Below, one piece after another: positions 47,795 through 59,584 of a stretch of 64,000 bases of DNA (its first letter is position 1; each line of letters starts with the position of its first letter). The DNA is taken from assembly GCA_027924585.1 (NCBI GenBank), contig BSBM01000232.1, forward strand, positions 31,023,001 to 31,087,000. The letters are read 5' to 3'. Position numbers and translations under genes: made by a program. The stretch is from Larix kaempferi (Eukaryota > Streptophyta > Pinopsida > Pinales > Pinaceae). Below the pieces are notes generated by a model. It made no database searches. It was given only the letters and a program-made list of their open reading frames with translations, and had not been told where the DNA came from.

Positions 47795-47807
47795 ATCCCC
47801 TCCCATT
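47795..47807 (-). other. G3 polypurine tract
   Basis: The minus strand reads AATGGGAGGGGAT directly upstream of the 3' LTR. Confidence 0.85.
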
Positions 47808-47993
47808 GGAATAACACCGTCCTCGGTGTTCCAATACCTAGGAATACATACACGTTATATGCATGTCCAAAATTCACAAAATATGGCAGGTTTGTCTTGC
47901 ATTTCACCCTTTACTTGGGTTTTAAGGACCAAGTCCTTTGGTCTTCACAAACTGCTCCTGCTGGCTGGGACCTTCTAGCTCTGCATGAGGGCA

Positions 47994-48443
47994 TTATTCC
48001 AAAACAATCCCTTCCCTTTCTTTACCTTCCTGCTGATATACCAGTCTGGAAAATTTATGGCGGATACCCTCTTGATGCTCCATTGTTGGGTAGTCACGGA
48101 GGTAATGATTTCCTCCACATCCCCAACATTTCATTGGCGGCTTTACCTTTTCCTGCTCAGTTTCCTTTGAGTCTTCCCACCTGGAACGTTTCTTAATCGA
48201 CCGATTGGATGAATGCTTCTTCATGGATCCACTTTCCTTTCCCTTGCTAATTGCTCCCAGAATGCTTTTTACCTCTTTTTGCAGGCGAATAGAGTCCTGC
48301 AAAACCTTGTGGTTCATCTCATTCTGTTGCCTCTGTAGCTTGAGCATCTCTCCAAGATTTTCTTGGGTCCTGGCAATTGTTTGAAGAAGACTTTCAGCCA
48401 ACTCTAATATCCCTCGGTCCACTGCCATGGTCAATGGGAACAA
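47994..48443 (-). pseudogene. G3 gag C-terminal fragment with zinc knuckle
   Basis: A 149-residue open frame. The first half is helical with Glu/Leu/Gln repeats (LAESLLQTIARTQENLGEML) like a coiled coil; a basic stretch (KKHSSNRSIKKRSRW) follows. Then CWGCGGNHYLRDYP appears near 48095-48135, a Ty3-type CX2CX3HX4C knuckle in which the last Cys is now Tyr. It lies only about 200 bp from the PPT, so nothing of pol fits between. It may be the original tail of gag after an internal deletion, or the only protein of a TR-GAG-like element. Confidence 0.7.
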
Positions 48444-51400
48444 TTGACCACACTTTGCTTACTAGCAACACTTTCTTGTGCTGGCTACAACCAATTGTTT
48501 CACTTTCTTACCTGTGAAATTCATCATGGAAATCCTTTGTTAGGGAAAGCATAACATAAACATTAAAATTAGTCAATTATTTTCCCAATTGACATGGAAT
48601 GTCCACGCTTTATTCATGGGAATTCCACACTTTTCATGCTTTCCCAACATACACATGAACTCATTCATGTTCATCCTTTCACATGAAATTTACTATTTCA
48701 GCATTCACAATTCATTTCAAGCAATTATACACAATTTATTTTCAGCCACGACATGCACTCAACAATCTTTTGTTTTATAAATGCATCAATTAAAAGGAAA
48801 GATAAGAGTAGGAGTTTCTCCCTCTTAGTCTTGTTCTATTATGGAGCTACACCATCACTGTGGTTTCATGCTCCTTAGTCTCTTTCACTTCAATGTGAAT
48901 GCTTTGACTTTCCTTTCTTGGCTATGACACTTAGTGTGTAAGGTTTGTCTAAGGATTTTCAACTAAGGAACCCATCTCCATTGTGGCCTACAGACCTTTG
49001 GCTGCTAGGACCCACTCATGTCCACTAGCACCATCTTTCATTACTGCTCATATTGAGCTCTTTAGGACGGTCACATGTCCATCTGCATCCCTATGATGCC
49101 TTCCTAGTCCTTGCTTCCAACAATACCTACACTCAAACATTGAATCAATTCACATGTTTAGTTTATTTTCATAGGGTTTATCTCTAAATAAGAGTTTAGG
49201 AAATCATAACCAAATCAGATACACACGTATATTCATAAGCAAGAAGCTGCAAGGTAACCGAATACTTATCTGTATTGGATGTATTCACTTTATTCCACGG
49301 GATCCTTCTTTGCTTTACGAGCCTTGGATTTCCCGTGGACACAATTATGAATGTTGGGCCAACACGTAGGCTACTCCACAATCATTCGAATAGGCAATGC
49401 CAGGCCAGTACGCCGACTAGGTTTTATCAATTGTTTTGTGGGTGTTGGGCCAGCGTACATGCTGCTTCACAATATCAAGTAGTTAATGCCCAACCAGTTA
49501 CTCTCTGAATTTCTAAATAATTTATATCGCCCACTCATTTACTCTCTGGATTTACCAGTAATAATATAGTTATTTCAGGGTCTTGCTTTTCTGCAATGAC
49601 CAAGGTTTCCAACAGAGAAACATTAGTGTATGAGCTTAGCTGTTAGAAGACTTATACTTGAAATCCTCATTATTCCAAACAAGACATAAATGAAAACGAA
49701 TACTTATCTGTATTGTGCGTTTCCCCTCTAGTCCACAGGGTCCTGCTTCACTTTGCAAGCCTTGGAATCACCTATGGACTTGGATGTAGTTAATGCTTAA
49801 CCAATACACCTTCACACCGACTGGATTTACCAAGCATTTGGTGGTGCCCAACCAGTCCCATACTTGGTTGGCCCTCTCCAGTGCCAAGCCAACACATTCG
49901 TCTGGGTCATCGACCAATAAAAAAAAACTGCGCCACCGACCATTATAGGTCAAGGCTCTACTATGGAGCCATAGGCATCTCAGGGTTTTTAGTCAGTCTC
50001 AACAACCCCTCTTACTGCTAACCCAATAGAGATTTTATGTCTTCACCAATGTCACCACACCTTCTCGCACCACAACCCTTCACACACACATCAAATATTC
50101 ATTCATACAAGGATGCCACTCCTTTTCTTGTGCAAAACGGTGGTTCCTTTTTAGGAACTTTATAGGTGACTTTCTTCACTGTAGGTTAGCATGGCCCTAC
50201 TCACACAAGGATGATACCCCCTTTTCACTACACAACTCCTTGGGTCTGTCCATCCCTTCTAGTATTATTTAGTGTGAGCATAGAAAGGTTACCAATTCCT
50301 ATACAGTCCTTCTGCGTACCCTTTTTCACTTTGCCTCTTAGTGTGTAGTATCAATTGGCATCTGTGTAGGCTGACAACACAAGAAGGATAAGCAGGCTTA
50401 TCAATATTGCTTCTCAAAATTGTAACCGCATTCCATACATTCACTATCAAGTATTGAAACACCAGGAATACGTCCATTCCCTTAGGGTGTAGTCAATATT
50501 GACAACCCTATCACGATCCAACACCAAAAAAGGTGTGCACCCCCTTTTCGATGTGATCCATGTAGGCCCTAATCATACTCAAGCAGTCTGAAATGATATA
50601 AATAAGATAGAGCATGACCTGCATATTAACCCTAATAATTTAGATATGCATGTTCTTATCTAGGGTCACAGAATACTCATTTATTTTTCCGATGTATCTT
50701 TTCTTCATTTGCGAAGAATGAGGGATCCCTTCTCCGAGTCAAAAGTTCTTCGGTTTTCCACCCCAATCTTTCCACGTTCCATAATCCACACATGCCTTCT
50801 TGGCGTAGCTTTACGATCTCACTCTCATGGTTTTCCAATGTACAACTCAGCTGAGATGTCATGCTTAAAATATGCAATGGTGTTTCACCCGAAACCCATT
50901 CCCAAAGTATGGGGTCCTTCCCATGGAGTTTGGCTTTTGCAGGTCATCACACATGGTATTTCTGCAATGTGTCTTTCTGGCACATTTATCAAATAGCCAA
51001 ATAGTCAGCAGCATTTAACAATAATCATTCAATGGCATTAATAATTAAATTCAAGTATGAATTTGCAATTCTGTCCTCTGCAGAAATTGATTTGCTTAGC
51101 CATGAGTCTGTTCTCATATCGTTTGGTTCTTGCTCATGGTAGATTCCAATCTTCATCATGGACTTACCCACATTTTCCATGCCCGAAACAATCTACCTGA
51201 AATATGAAACTTCAATCAGCCCAATGCTTTGTGAGTCTCTTATGCATATAATATTTCATTGCTGCAACAGTCACTGAGGTGATCTCAAAATTATAACACT
51301 CAATAACTCAAACACCCTTAGTTGTTAACATTTGAAATGTAATGAAATATATATTTATACAAATATATTTGTATGCATCCTTATCATAATAAAATTGCAA

Positions 51401-53160
51401 GACACAGTCACGTCCAGTCACGTCATTTATGCAATTTAAACGAAGCTTTAGGTACTCATTACTTGGTATCCATACAAATCTGTCCTTTCAAGAGGGCACT
51501 ATTGGTAGCCCATCAACATGTCTACCTTCTTCATGCAATCATTCTCCTACATTCACAGCAGCTCATGAAATGGTATTAGGATTAACAATATTCCACCATT
51601 TCATCTATTGTCTAACTGCAATGAGACATATACCACAATCATGCATTCCCTCAATGCATCTCAACATGTGCACCCATACCAATGCATGCACATTTACAAC
51701 ATTTACCTTATCTTTAAATGTACATAACCACAAGTTTGTACAAAATATTTTTAATGCACATACCCTCAATGCAACCTTGCATTAATTCATGAATACTATA
51801 CATTCAAACATATTATGGCCTAACCATGACTTCTCCACATAGCATGCACTACCATGACAGGACCATAAGTCCTCACTTGCTTTGGTTGTTAACTCACAAC
51901 CAACATACACAAATGGCATGACATAATCTCGTATGAATGCATTCTAGCATTTAAAATAGTCACATGGTAGAGGGTTCCTTGCCCTTACTACCCCATACCT
52001 CACCATACCATGGTAGTATGGTATTCATATAAATGCATTCAACCTTTCCTACATACCCTTCTATGATTACAAAATATCGTTCAAAGGGGTTCTTACCTGA
52101 TCTCCTTTTGTACTTGGGAAATCATAATTTAACCATTACTTGCATGGCTCCCATCAACATCCTTGATGTTACCTGATCAGTTGGCCTCTTACCAAGGCTA
52201 CATAGTCCTTTTTCCAACCTCATGATCACATATTTGTTGCACCCTCCTTTATTCATAGGGTTGTTGGTCGTATGCAACAATCATTATCCACATCTTTAGC
52301 CATGCTTCAGTTGTCTTTGGTCCTATAACCAATGCGAACACAACTAATTATTAGCAACCACCATAATCATTTTAAGTGGCTCATTGCATATGCAAAACCT
52401 CACTATTTTACCAATATGCAATATCATATATATACACAAGTACTTTCACATACACTGTGCAATGTTTAATAATATGCCGTCTAGTGCATATTCATTTCAT
52501 CTATCTAATGTATTGCATTTTCAATCATGCTTCCATGGCCTGATTCCCACAACCATTATCAACAACATTAATTGTCATCAATCATGGGCAATACCATTAA
52601 TGGGCTATTGCATGTGTAACTTCACTACCTTTTTACTCATATGCAACATGATGCTCATGCATAAACACATTTATATGCACTATGCAATATTTGTTACTTG
52701 TGCCAACTAGTGCACGTTTACTTCATCTATATGATCCTTTGCATTTTCAACATTCCTATGCCATAGTTTTTATGCATATAAAACTTGTAAAATACAAAAT
52801 CAATAGTAAGAGAGGAGTTAACAAATTCCCCCTTTCCAATTTCCTCATTGTAGCATGGGGTTTCCTCTTCCACATCATAGCTGATCCAATTTCATGGGCT
52901 TTCCTACCAAGCACACAATCATTAGCTATGATATTCTCATGAATTAGAAATTCAATATATACATACGTGTATAACATTCATTCTTACTATTTTTCAAACA
53001 TGCAATACTTATGTTATAAACAAAAATATTTTAAGGGAGATATTTCCCTTTCATCACGTTGCCTTACTGCTCCCATTGCTCTTTTGCAATGCATATTAAA
53101 TCCAATTACTTTTAATAAGGCCTCCACAACCTTCTATGCAATCCCTGCTCCTCATCCCAA
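48444..53160 (-). other. G3 interior without coding motifs
   Basis: About 4.7 kb, AT-rich, with many CATATG/TGCAT-type words. Open frames are under 120 codons, overlap on opposite strands and show no motif. No tRNA, LTR-like repeat or tandem array was found. This is the LARD/TR-GAG-like noncoding body. Confidence 0.6.
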
Positions 53161-53189
53161 GCATAGAGAATGCACTTCACACTTTTAGC

Positions 53190-53265
53190 GACTATCTCCG
53201 GGGGACGACGAGGGTCAAGGGGGCTTGCCCGCCACTGCAGGGCGGGTCGAGGGTAGTGCCCTCAT
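53190..53265 (-). other. GC-rich hairpin block in the G3 leader
   Basis: In an otherwise AT-rich element, this block has CCCGCC (53228-53233) facing GGCGGG (53241-53246), and GAGGG (53249-53253) facing CCCTC (53259-53263). These give two adjacent small hairpins. It is a candidate structured RNA element of the genomic transcript. Confidence 0.5.
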
Positions 53266-53399
53266 TTTTTTTTGTAAATCCTTCGATTTCGCGCAATCTG
53301 GCACATAAGTTCCATGGCATTTTTCAGCTTTTGGCACCTGAAACATCTCCTTGGAAAAAAACTGAAATTCTTTGTTTCGGTGGACTTGGAAATTATCCT

Positions 53400-53845
53400 C
53401 CAGCCCGTTGCGGACAAAATCGCTGAGTTCTTCCGACCTATTGCGGAGAAACTCGCCAAGTTCTGCCGCCGTTTCGGACCGACTCACCGAGTTCTATAGC
53501 TGTTTCGGACCAACTCGTCGAGTTCTTTCGGTCGGTGAACTCAACTTTTCCTTTCGATCCGTTTCGGCAAAAACTTGCCAACTCTTTCTACCGTTTCGGA
53601 AAAAACTCGCCAATTTTTTTCACCGTTTTGGAAAAAACTTGCCAACTTTTTCCGCCGTTTCGGCGAAAACTCGCCAACTTTCCACCGAAAATTTCCTTCT
53701 TTTTCGGTGAACTTATTGATTTTCTGCCGATTCATTGCGGAACAACTTGCCAAGTTTTGCCGGCAACTTCGGCGCAACTTAGCGAGATTTGCCGAAACAC
53801 ATCGGCTCAACTCCATGAGACTCACCAAAACCGTTAGGCAAAACA
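53400..53845. repeat. Degenerate tandem repeat in the G3 leader, unit about 30-40 bp
   Basis: Plus-strand words TTTCGG(A/C)AAAAACT(C/T)GCCAA and CCGTTTCGG recur about ten times at irregular spacing between about 53400 and 53845, 130-580 bases from the PBS. CpG is far more frequent here than in the surroundings. The repetition keeps several frames open on both strands, which is why overlapping frames of 90-112 codons appear; I do not treat these as genes. Confidence 0.8.
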
Positions 53846-53967
53846 CTTAGAAAAATTTTAAAATTTTTGAAATCTGTAAATTTCTTAATGGTCTGTGTAG
53901 AACAGGAAAAATACTTACCTCTGCATGTTGCCTGATTTGGCCCATTAGGCCCAATGCTGCAACCATC

Positions 53968-53979
53968 GCTCTAATACCA
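53968..53979 (-). other. G3 primer-binding site (initiator Met tRNA, one mismatch)
   Basis: The minus strand reads TGGTATTAGAGC, one change (C to T) from the standard TGGTATCAGAGC, three bases from the LTR end. Confidence 0.85.
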
Positions 53980-53982
53980 TTC

Positions 53983-55300
53983 TGTCACATACCCACCTAT
54001 CTATCACATGCAAGGGAGGGAACATGGCACTAAAATCTGGGCTTTTAGAACAACTTAGCCAAATTCATCACGAATAAAGGTTATGGAATTACAATAAAAT
54101 GACTATGGGTGCAGATGCAAATCAATTGAATATACACAACGGATTTAAACATCATCCACACACATTTCATACTCATCCAACATATCAAAATAACCACCAA
54201 TTTAAACATTGCAGAAGTAAAACACAATAAAATACTCATCTTGATGTAATGCTGTCCCAAACAACTAGCTATGTTGCTGCAACGTTCCACCCAACCATAG
54301 GTCTCTACCCAGCCTGTATTATTTCAGCACTCAGAGACCACCCCTGAGCTGGGCATGATATCTACAAGGAAAAGGGAACCCTCCTACTCAGCACAACCCA
54401 AAGCAATGGATACCCATCTCAACCCCAACATTCTCTTGCACGCAAAACTCAGATATGGGCTTGGAAACACACTTTCAGCAATGGGACTTAGAAACTAGAT
54501 GGACATGTATTTTTCCCAAAACGTGGGCACACCAAAAACAGATTGTGGGGAGAGGGAATCAACCCCAGGGAAGAAAACCGATTTTCCCCACAGATGTATG
54601 AGCATTCGGCAGGCCAAAACGGCCTCAATGAAACCCCAAATCGTTCCCCCTTCTTCCCCACTGTTAGCCACAACAAAAACGCCCTTCCCAGCTAGGAAAA
54701 TGAAGGAACACACAGTAAATCAATGAAGGAAAACGCCCAGGTAGCTCCCAGCTCTTGAGAGAGGAAAATTGATAGGTGAATAATGGCTTGGGGAGCAATT
54801 TTGTGGCTCTTTTCTTGCCCAAGAATCCAAACACGAATATCTAGGAAGTGTGGCTTGCCCATACTCGAATTTGGACAGCCATACCTCTCCATTCCCCAAG
54901 GCATTAACTACCTCAACCAACTCTTGGGAGAAATGAATGGTTGGGCACAAAAGTCAACATGGGTAGTTGAGGGTTCATGGGTTCTCTCATAGACACTTGG
55001 CTTGACTTGATTGGCTCAAGGGTTTGAATATTTCCCTCCCAATTTCCTTGTAACATCATGCCCCCATCTCTTGTTGCATTGCATAGCTAGTTGTGGGAAT
55101 TTATATTAAGATGCATATTTACAATTCCCATGGTTCACTAGCACATGGATAGCATAATTTCAAATACTTGCCTCTTCTAGGTTGAGCGTTCAATAGCGGG
55201 GCCTTGGCCTTGAGCTCCACGCTAGGAATCATACATAATATGCGTACAATATTTACATTATAGCCCAAAATATTACAAGGGTCAAAATGGGGATGTGACA
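53983..55300 (-). repeat. G3 5' LTR (1,318 bp)
   Basis: Pairs with 46478-47794 and has the same ends; followed by CCAGT. Confidence 0.95.
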
Positions 55301-55875
55301 CCAGTGACTTTGGATAATCCAGTGAGCATAATTGTGCTTAGGTTAAAAATGATTAAGGAAATGGAACAAGAGGTTGCAAGGATTAGGCAAAAATTGAAGG
55401 CAACCTAAGATAGACATAAAATCTATGCTGATAAGAATATAGTGCATAGAGAATTCAATGTTGGGGATCCTGTTTACCTCCGAGTAAGGCCATGGAAGAG
55501 TTCCTTGAAGCTTGGAAGTTGTGGTAAGCTATCGTCAAAATATTGTGGGCCATTTGAAATGCTTTAGAGGATAGGGAAAATAACATATAGAATTGCATTT
55601 CCTTCTAACACTAAAAATCATAATGTTTTTCATGTTTCTTTGCTTAAGAAAAATGTACATGATCCTAACCATGGATTGTTTGGGATATGATACAGATGGA
55701 ACCCGAGGGAGAGTTTCAAATAGAGCCACTATGTATCCTTGACAGGAAAGAAATATTTCTCTAGAATTAAGCCATCAAATATGTATAGGTGCAGTAGAAT
55801 CACTTTGGTACCAATGACGCTACATGGGAGCAAGATGATTCCATGAGAGAGACATATCGAATTTTGTTATGATTT
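55301..55875 (+). pseudogene. G4 chromovirus pol: integrase C-terminal part and chromodomain
   Basis: Resumes the frame after G3 (PVTLDNPVSIIVLRLKMIKE). Then come KIYADKNIVHREFNVGDPVY, WKSSLKLGSCGKLSSKYCGP (about 55495-55555) and NTKNHNVFHVSLLKKNVHDP (about 55605-55670), which is the integrase C-terminal GPY/F module and the downstream NVFHVSxL block. At 55690-55870 the text MEPEGEFQIEPLCILDRKE, then IKYV...VQ...NHFGTNDATWEQ and DDSMRETY, matches a chromodomain of the type that guides chromovirus insertion to heterochromatin. Stops and frameshifts break it. The Tekay/Del-like clade is likely but not proven. Confidence 0.85.
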
Positions 55876-55904
55876 TGAGGAAACACTAAGGATGGTGTTA
55901 TTCC

Positions 55905-55910
55905 AAGGGG
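55905..55910 (+). other. G4 polypurine tract, short
   Basis: AAGGGG followed by TACAATAC just before the 3' LTR; weaker than the other PPTs here. Confidence 0.5.
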
Positions 55911-55918
55911 TACAATAC

Positions 55919-57151
55919 TGTAATACCCCCATTTTTATCCCTTGGAATGTATTAAATCAAATTATGTAAATGATGTAAATATGCTAGTATTGATTCTTTG
56001 TGCAAAGCTCAAGGCCAAGGCCCAACTAATGAATGGCTAGGCATGTATAATGCAAATATATGTATATGGACCATGTGGTTGGTTGGTTATGATGACTCAA
56101 AAGATATGTAAATATTATGTGGAAAAATAATAAAATGGTCCAAGATGGTTGTGTAAAGAGCACTAGAGGGGCTATGATTACACTAGAGGGGAAACGGAAA
56201 GAGGAGCCTATGGGAGATTAAATCCTCTATTGCCAAGTGTCAACCTTAAACTCATCATTTTGCTTCCAAGTGGATTAAATGATATAATTACTTCCTTTTG
56301 AATTATAGAATCCAATCATTGAATGCATGTGGGAGGTTGGTGGGAAAACTCTTCTCATGTAGTTATGGAAGCATGGGATGAATATACTTCTATGACAAAT
56401 GTAAGAGTCCTTCCTTATATGGTCATAAGTTATGTCAGCTATATTTTCACCATCCTCTCATATCCTTTGGAGTCTATCACTCATTCTCCATGTATTTTTT
56501 ACACCACACAGAGTATACCACTCATTATCCATTACCAATTACAAGACTGTGAAAATAGACAAAAAATAGTTGTGAAGGGAAATTGCAGACATTAGAGGAA
56601 GGAGGGTGGTTTAGGTGAGCATTGAGGTTGGCCAATATAGGAACCTTACCCATTGTGTATTTTCTCCTGAATGCTTGAGAAGCCATGAATTAATGTCATA
56701 GGAGGTTCTCCAATAACATACAACATGTTGGACTCTTTCTGCACATATTGGTAAGCACTATAAGGGTTGGATATCCTAAGGGAACTATGGAGGATCAAAG
56801 GGAAATGCATTCCTTGTGTTGTGTGGGGTAGTAAAAGAGAGTTCCATGACTAGGATGATAGAGTGATATTCATATAAATGCTCAATGGTGAGAAAATTTG
56901 CTAAGCATGAGAGAAAATGGGATTTGTGTTGAGAGAGAGAATCCTATAGGGGTTTCCTTCGCCCTAGTGGTCTCATAACCTGGCTTAGGGGTGGTATCTG
57001 TAGTTTATACCTACAATTGGGTTGAAAGTCACTCTTACATAGCCAATTGCTTAGATATTCTTTTGTTGAAAGATAAGTATTCTCTTTGTCTATGAATGTG
57101 AAGTGATTTTTATTTATTTCCCACAACGAATCTATCTGTTTATGCATGATG
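55919..57151 (+). repeat. G4 3' LTR, first part (interrupted by C3; continues at 63974-64000)
   Basis: Begins TGTAATACCCCCATTTTTAT right after the chromodomain and PPT. No partner LTR is in the window, so the far end cannot be fixed. C3 interrupts it at 57152; after C3 it resumes at 63974 with the TGATG duplication. At least 1.2 kb long. No coding frame inside is convincing. Confidence 0.7.
57147..57151. repeat. C3 target-site duplication, left copy (TGATG)
   Basis: TGATG precedes the left LTR and recurs at 63974-63978 after the right LTR. Confidence 0.93.
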
Positions 57152-57757
57152 TGTTAAGATTCAATATGCTAAGATAGAAAATATCAACATTACATTCCAT
57201 TTCACAATGATAGCATATACAGGATCACTGAAGAAACAACAAGCATAGCATAAATACAAGAGACACATATTTATCCTGGGAAACCCTCATGGGGTAGAAA
57301 AACCAGCAAAGCTTCCTCAATATAGATGACCAGCAATATACAAAGATGCAAACCAAAGACATGATCTCCTCCTCCTCCATAGCAGGCCTCTCTCTCACAA
57401 GTGCGCTACATTTCAAGTGAGGGAAGTGTGTGTATAATGAGGAACACACCTCCTCTATTTATACACATCTCCGACTTGTACTTTATAATAACTAGGTCGG
57501 CCCCAACTTTACCACTGGGTTAAACACCCCACTACAACTGACTGGGCCAACCCCACTAGGGTGGTCTAACAACCCTTTGACCCACATAACACATACAGGG
57601 CTGACCCCCACTAGGGAAGTCTAATAACCCAAGTTACCACATTCCGACGGAGGAATAAACAGCTCTGGATATACAATAAGATCTTCACGGAGGAATGAAA
57701 CATCTCCAGAATAATAAAGTAAAAATATAATATTCTTAGAAGTTACAATATTCAACA
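57152..57757 (-). repeat. C3 3' LTR (606 bp)
   Basis: Pairs with 63368-63973. Minus-strand TATA box GTATAAATAG at 57455-57464. Confidence 0.95.
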
Positions 57758-57768
57758 CTCCCCCTTAA
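57758..57768 (-). other. C3 polypurine tract
   Basis: The minus strand reads TTAAGGGGGAG directly upstream of the 3' LTR, close to the C2 PPT TTAAGAGGGAG. Confidence 0.9.
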
Positions 57769-57954
57769 TGAGAAGGATATTATAACAACATCTGCAGGAG
57801 CAAGGAGTCATCAACATGATACATCTATAAATCATTGGAAGCTTTCTCAACATCATCAGTAACTCAAGTAGTTACTGGAACATCTTCAATATTGGAACAT
57901 CAACATCTTCAGTACTGAGTCTTTATCTTTTGCAACACTCGAACAGCTACAACA

Positions 57955-58320
57955 ACATCAACATCTAGATCCTTACGATCATCAGCATCGTCATCACACG
58001 ATCATCAGTATCGTCATCACACGATCATCAGCATCGTCATCTAGATCATCACGATCAATAGCATCGTCATCACACGATCATCAACATCGTCATCTAGACC
58101 ATCACGATCAACATCATCATCATCTAGATCATCACGATCAGCAGCATCGTCATCTAGATCATCACGATCAGCAGCATCGTCATCTAGATCATCACAATCA
58201 GTAGCATCGTCATCTAGATCATCAGTATCAGCAGCATCATCATCACACGATCATTAGCATTGTCATCTAGATCATCACGATCAGCAGCATCGTCATCTAG
58301 ATCATCAGTATTAGTATCCA
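57955..58320. repeat. C3 3' tandem array 1, CATC/GATC-rich, unit about 30 bp
   Basis: Units like ATCATCACGATCAGCAGCAT plus CGTCATCTAG repeat about a dozen times with small changes. Confidence 0.9.
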
Positions 58321-58520
58321 CACCAATACAAGTATACACATTAATACAAGTATACATATCATCAATACAAGTATCCTCATCAATACAAGTATACATATCA
58401 TCAATACAAGTATCCTCATCGATACATATCCTCATCAATACATATCATCAATATCAAAACAAGTATCCTCATCAATACATATCATCAATATCAATACAAG
58501 TATCCTCATCAGTCAAGTAT
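58310..58520. repeat. C3 3' tandem array 2, ATCAATACAAGTAT(CCTC/ACAT) units
   Basis: AATACAAGTATAC and AATACAAGTATCCTCATC alternate about ten times. Confidence 0.9.
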
Positions 58521-58549
58521 ACACAATAGCAGCATACTCTGCAATACAC

Positions 58550-58795
58550 GTGATCATTCCTTTCGGAATTACGGGATCAATCTCATCACAATTATGTTTA
58601 AGACTATCATTCCTTTCGGAATTATGGGATTTACGGTCTAAGGATGATTAATCCATACTCAATCTCTTTTAAGACAATCCTTCATTTTGGAATTACGGGA
58701 TTTACGGTCTAAGGATGATTAATCCATACTCAATCTCTTTTAAGACAATCCTTCCTTTCAGAATTACGGGATTTACGGTCTAAGGATGAATAATC
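58550..58795. repeat. C3 3' tandem array 3, unit about 70 bp, 3-4 copies
   Basis: TTCCTTTCGGAATTACGGG followed by ATTTACGGTCTAAGGATGA recurs near 58556, 58609, 58679 and 58750. Confidence 0.88.
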
Positions 58796-59300
58796 CTCAC
58801 CATTCATTTAGGACTATGTCCAAGGATAATTTAATCCACACCATTCATTTAGGACTATGTCCAAGGATGATTTAATCCCCGCCGTACATTTAGGACTATG
58901 TCCAAGGATGACTTAATCCCCACCGTACATTTAGGACTATGTCCAAGGATGACTTAATCCCCACTGTACATTTAGGACTATGTCCAAGGATGACTTAATC
59001 CCCACCATACATTTAGGACTATGTCCAAGGATGATTTAATCCCCACCATACATTTAGGATTATGTACAAGGATGACTTAATTCCCACCGTACATTTAGGA
59101 CTATGTCCAAGGATGATTTAATCCCCACCGTACATTTAGGACTATGTCCAAGGATGACTTAATCCCCACCGTACATTTAGGACTATGTCCAAGGATGACT
59201 TAATCCCCACCGTACATTTAGGACTATGTCCAAGGATGATTTAATCCCCACCGTACATTTAGGACTATGTCCAAGGATGACTTAATCCCCACATGTCCAG
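58796..59300. repeat. C3 3' tandem array 4, unit 41 bp, about 12 copies
   Basis: The unit carries CATTTAGGACTATGTCCAAG and GATGACTTAATCCCCACCGT. Copies are close to identical. A shorter related block (GTCCA(G/C)(C/T)AAGGACTTCATTCTCA) follows to about 59470. Confidence 0.97.
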
Positions 59301-59584
59301 CAAGGACTTCATTCTCAAAGACCATACGTCTACGGATCAATTCAAGGGACCGAAGTCCGGGGACAATACAATCCCCACTTGTCCACTAAGGACTTCATTC
59401 TCAGAGACATATGTCTACGGCTCACTTTAGGACTGAAGTCCAGGGATGATCCAATCCCCATGTCAAATTAGACCCTGTCTAAGGAGCATCCACCAACCTC
59501 TCTGTTGGCATAAATATAGGTATCCACATCATCGGCCTTACTGTTGATGCAGGAAATCTCATCATAGGTGATCACATCACTCCC

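Larger units (their letters stand above)
46478..55300 (-). mobile_element. G3: 8.8-kb non-autonomous gypsy-type LTR element, minus strand
   Basis: LTRs 46478-47794 and 53983-55300 (1,317 and 1,318 bp) begin TGTCACAT and end ATGTGACA. A PBS abuts the right LTR and a PPT the left one. The 6.2-kb interior has a repeat-rich leader, about 4.7 kb without coding motifs, and a short gag tail next to the 3' LTR. Protease, reverse transcriptase and integrase are absent. It is inserted in the G4 integrase gene. LTRs differ by roughly 4 percent over the part I compared. Confidence 0.9.

Noticed and set aside
53262-53850. Overlapping open frames of 90-112 codons on both strands in the G3 leader
   Set aside because: They arise from the degenerate tandem repeat, which avoids stops in several frames at once; there is no motif and no reason to prefer one strand.
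58214-58529. Low-complexity frames (repeated Cys-Ile-Asp-Asp or Ser-rich words) in the C3 3' arrays
   Set aside because: Pure product of the trinucleotide-rich repeats on both strands; not coding.
57955-59300. CRISPR-like regular spacing of repeats
   Set aside because: The units are head-to-tail without unique spacers, and the context is a plant retrotransposon 3' region.
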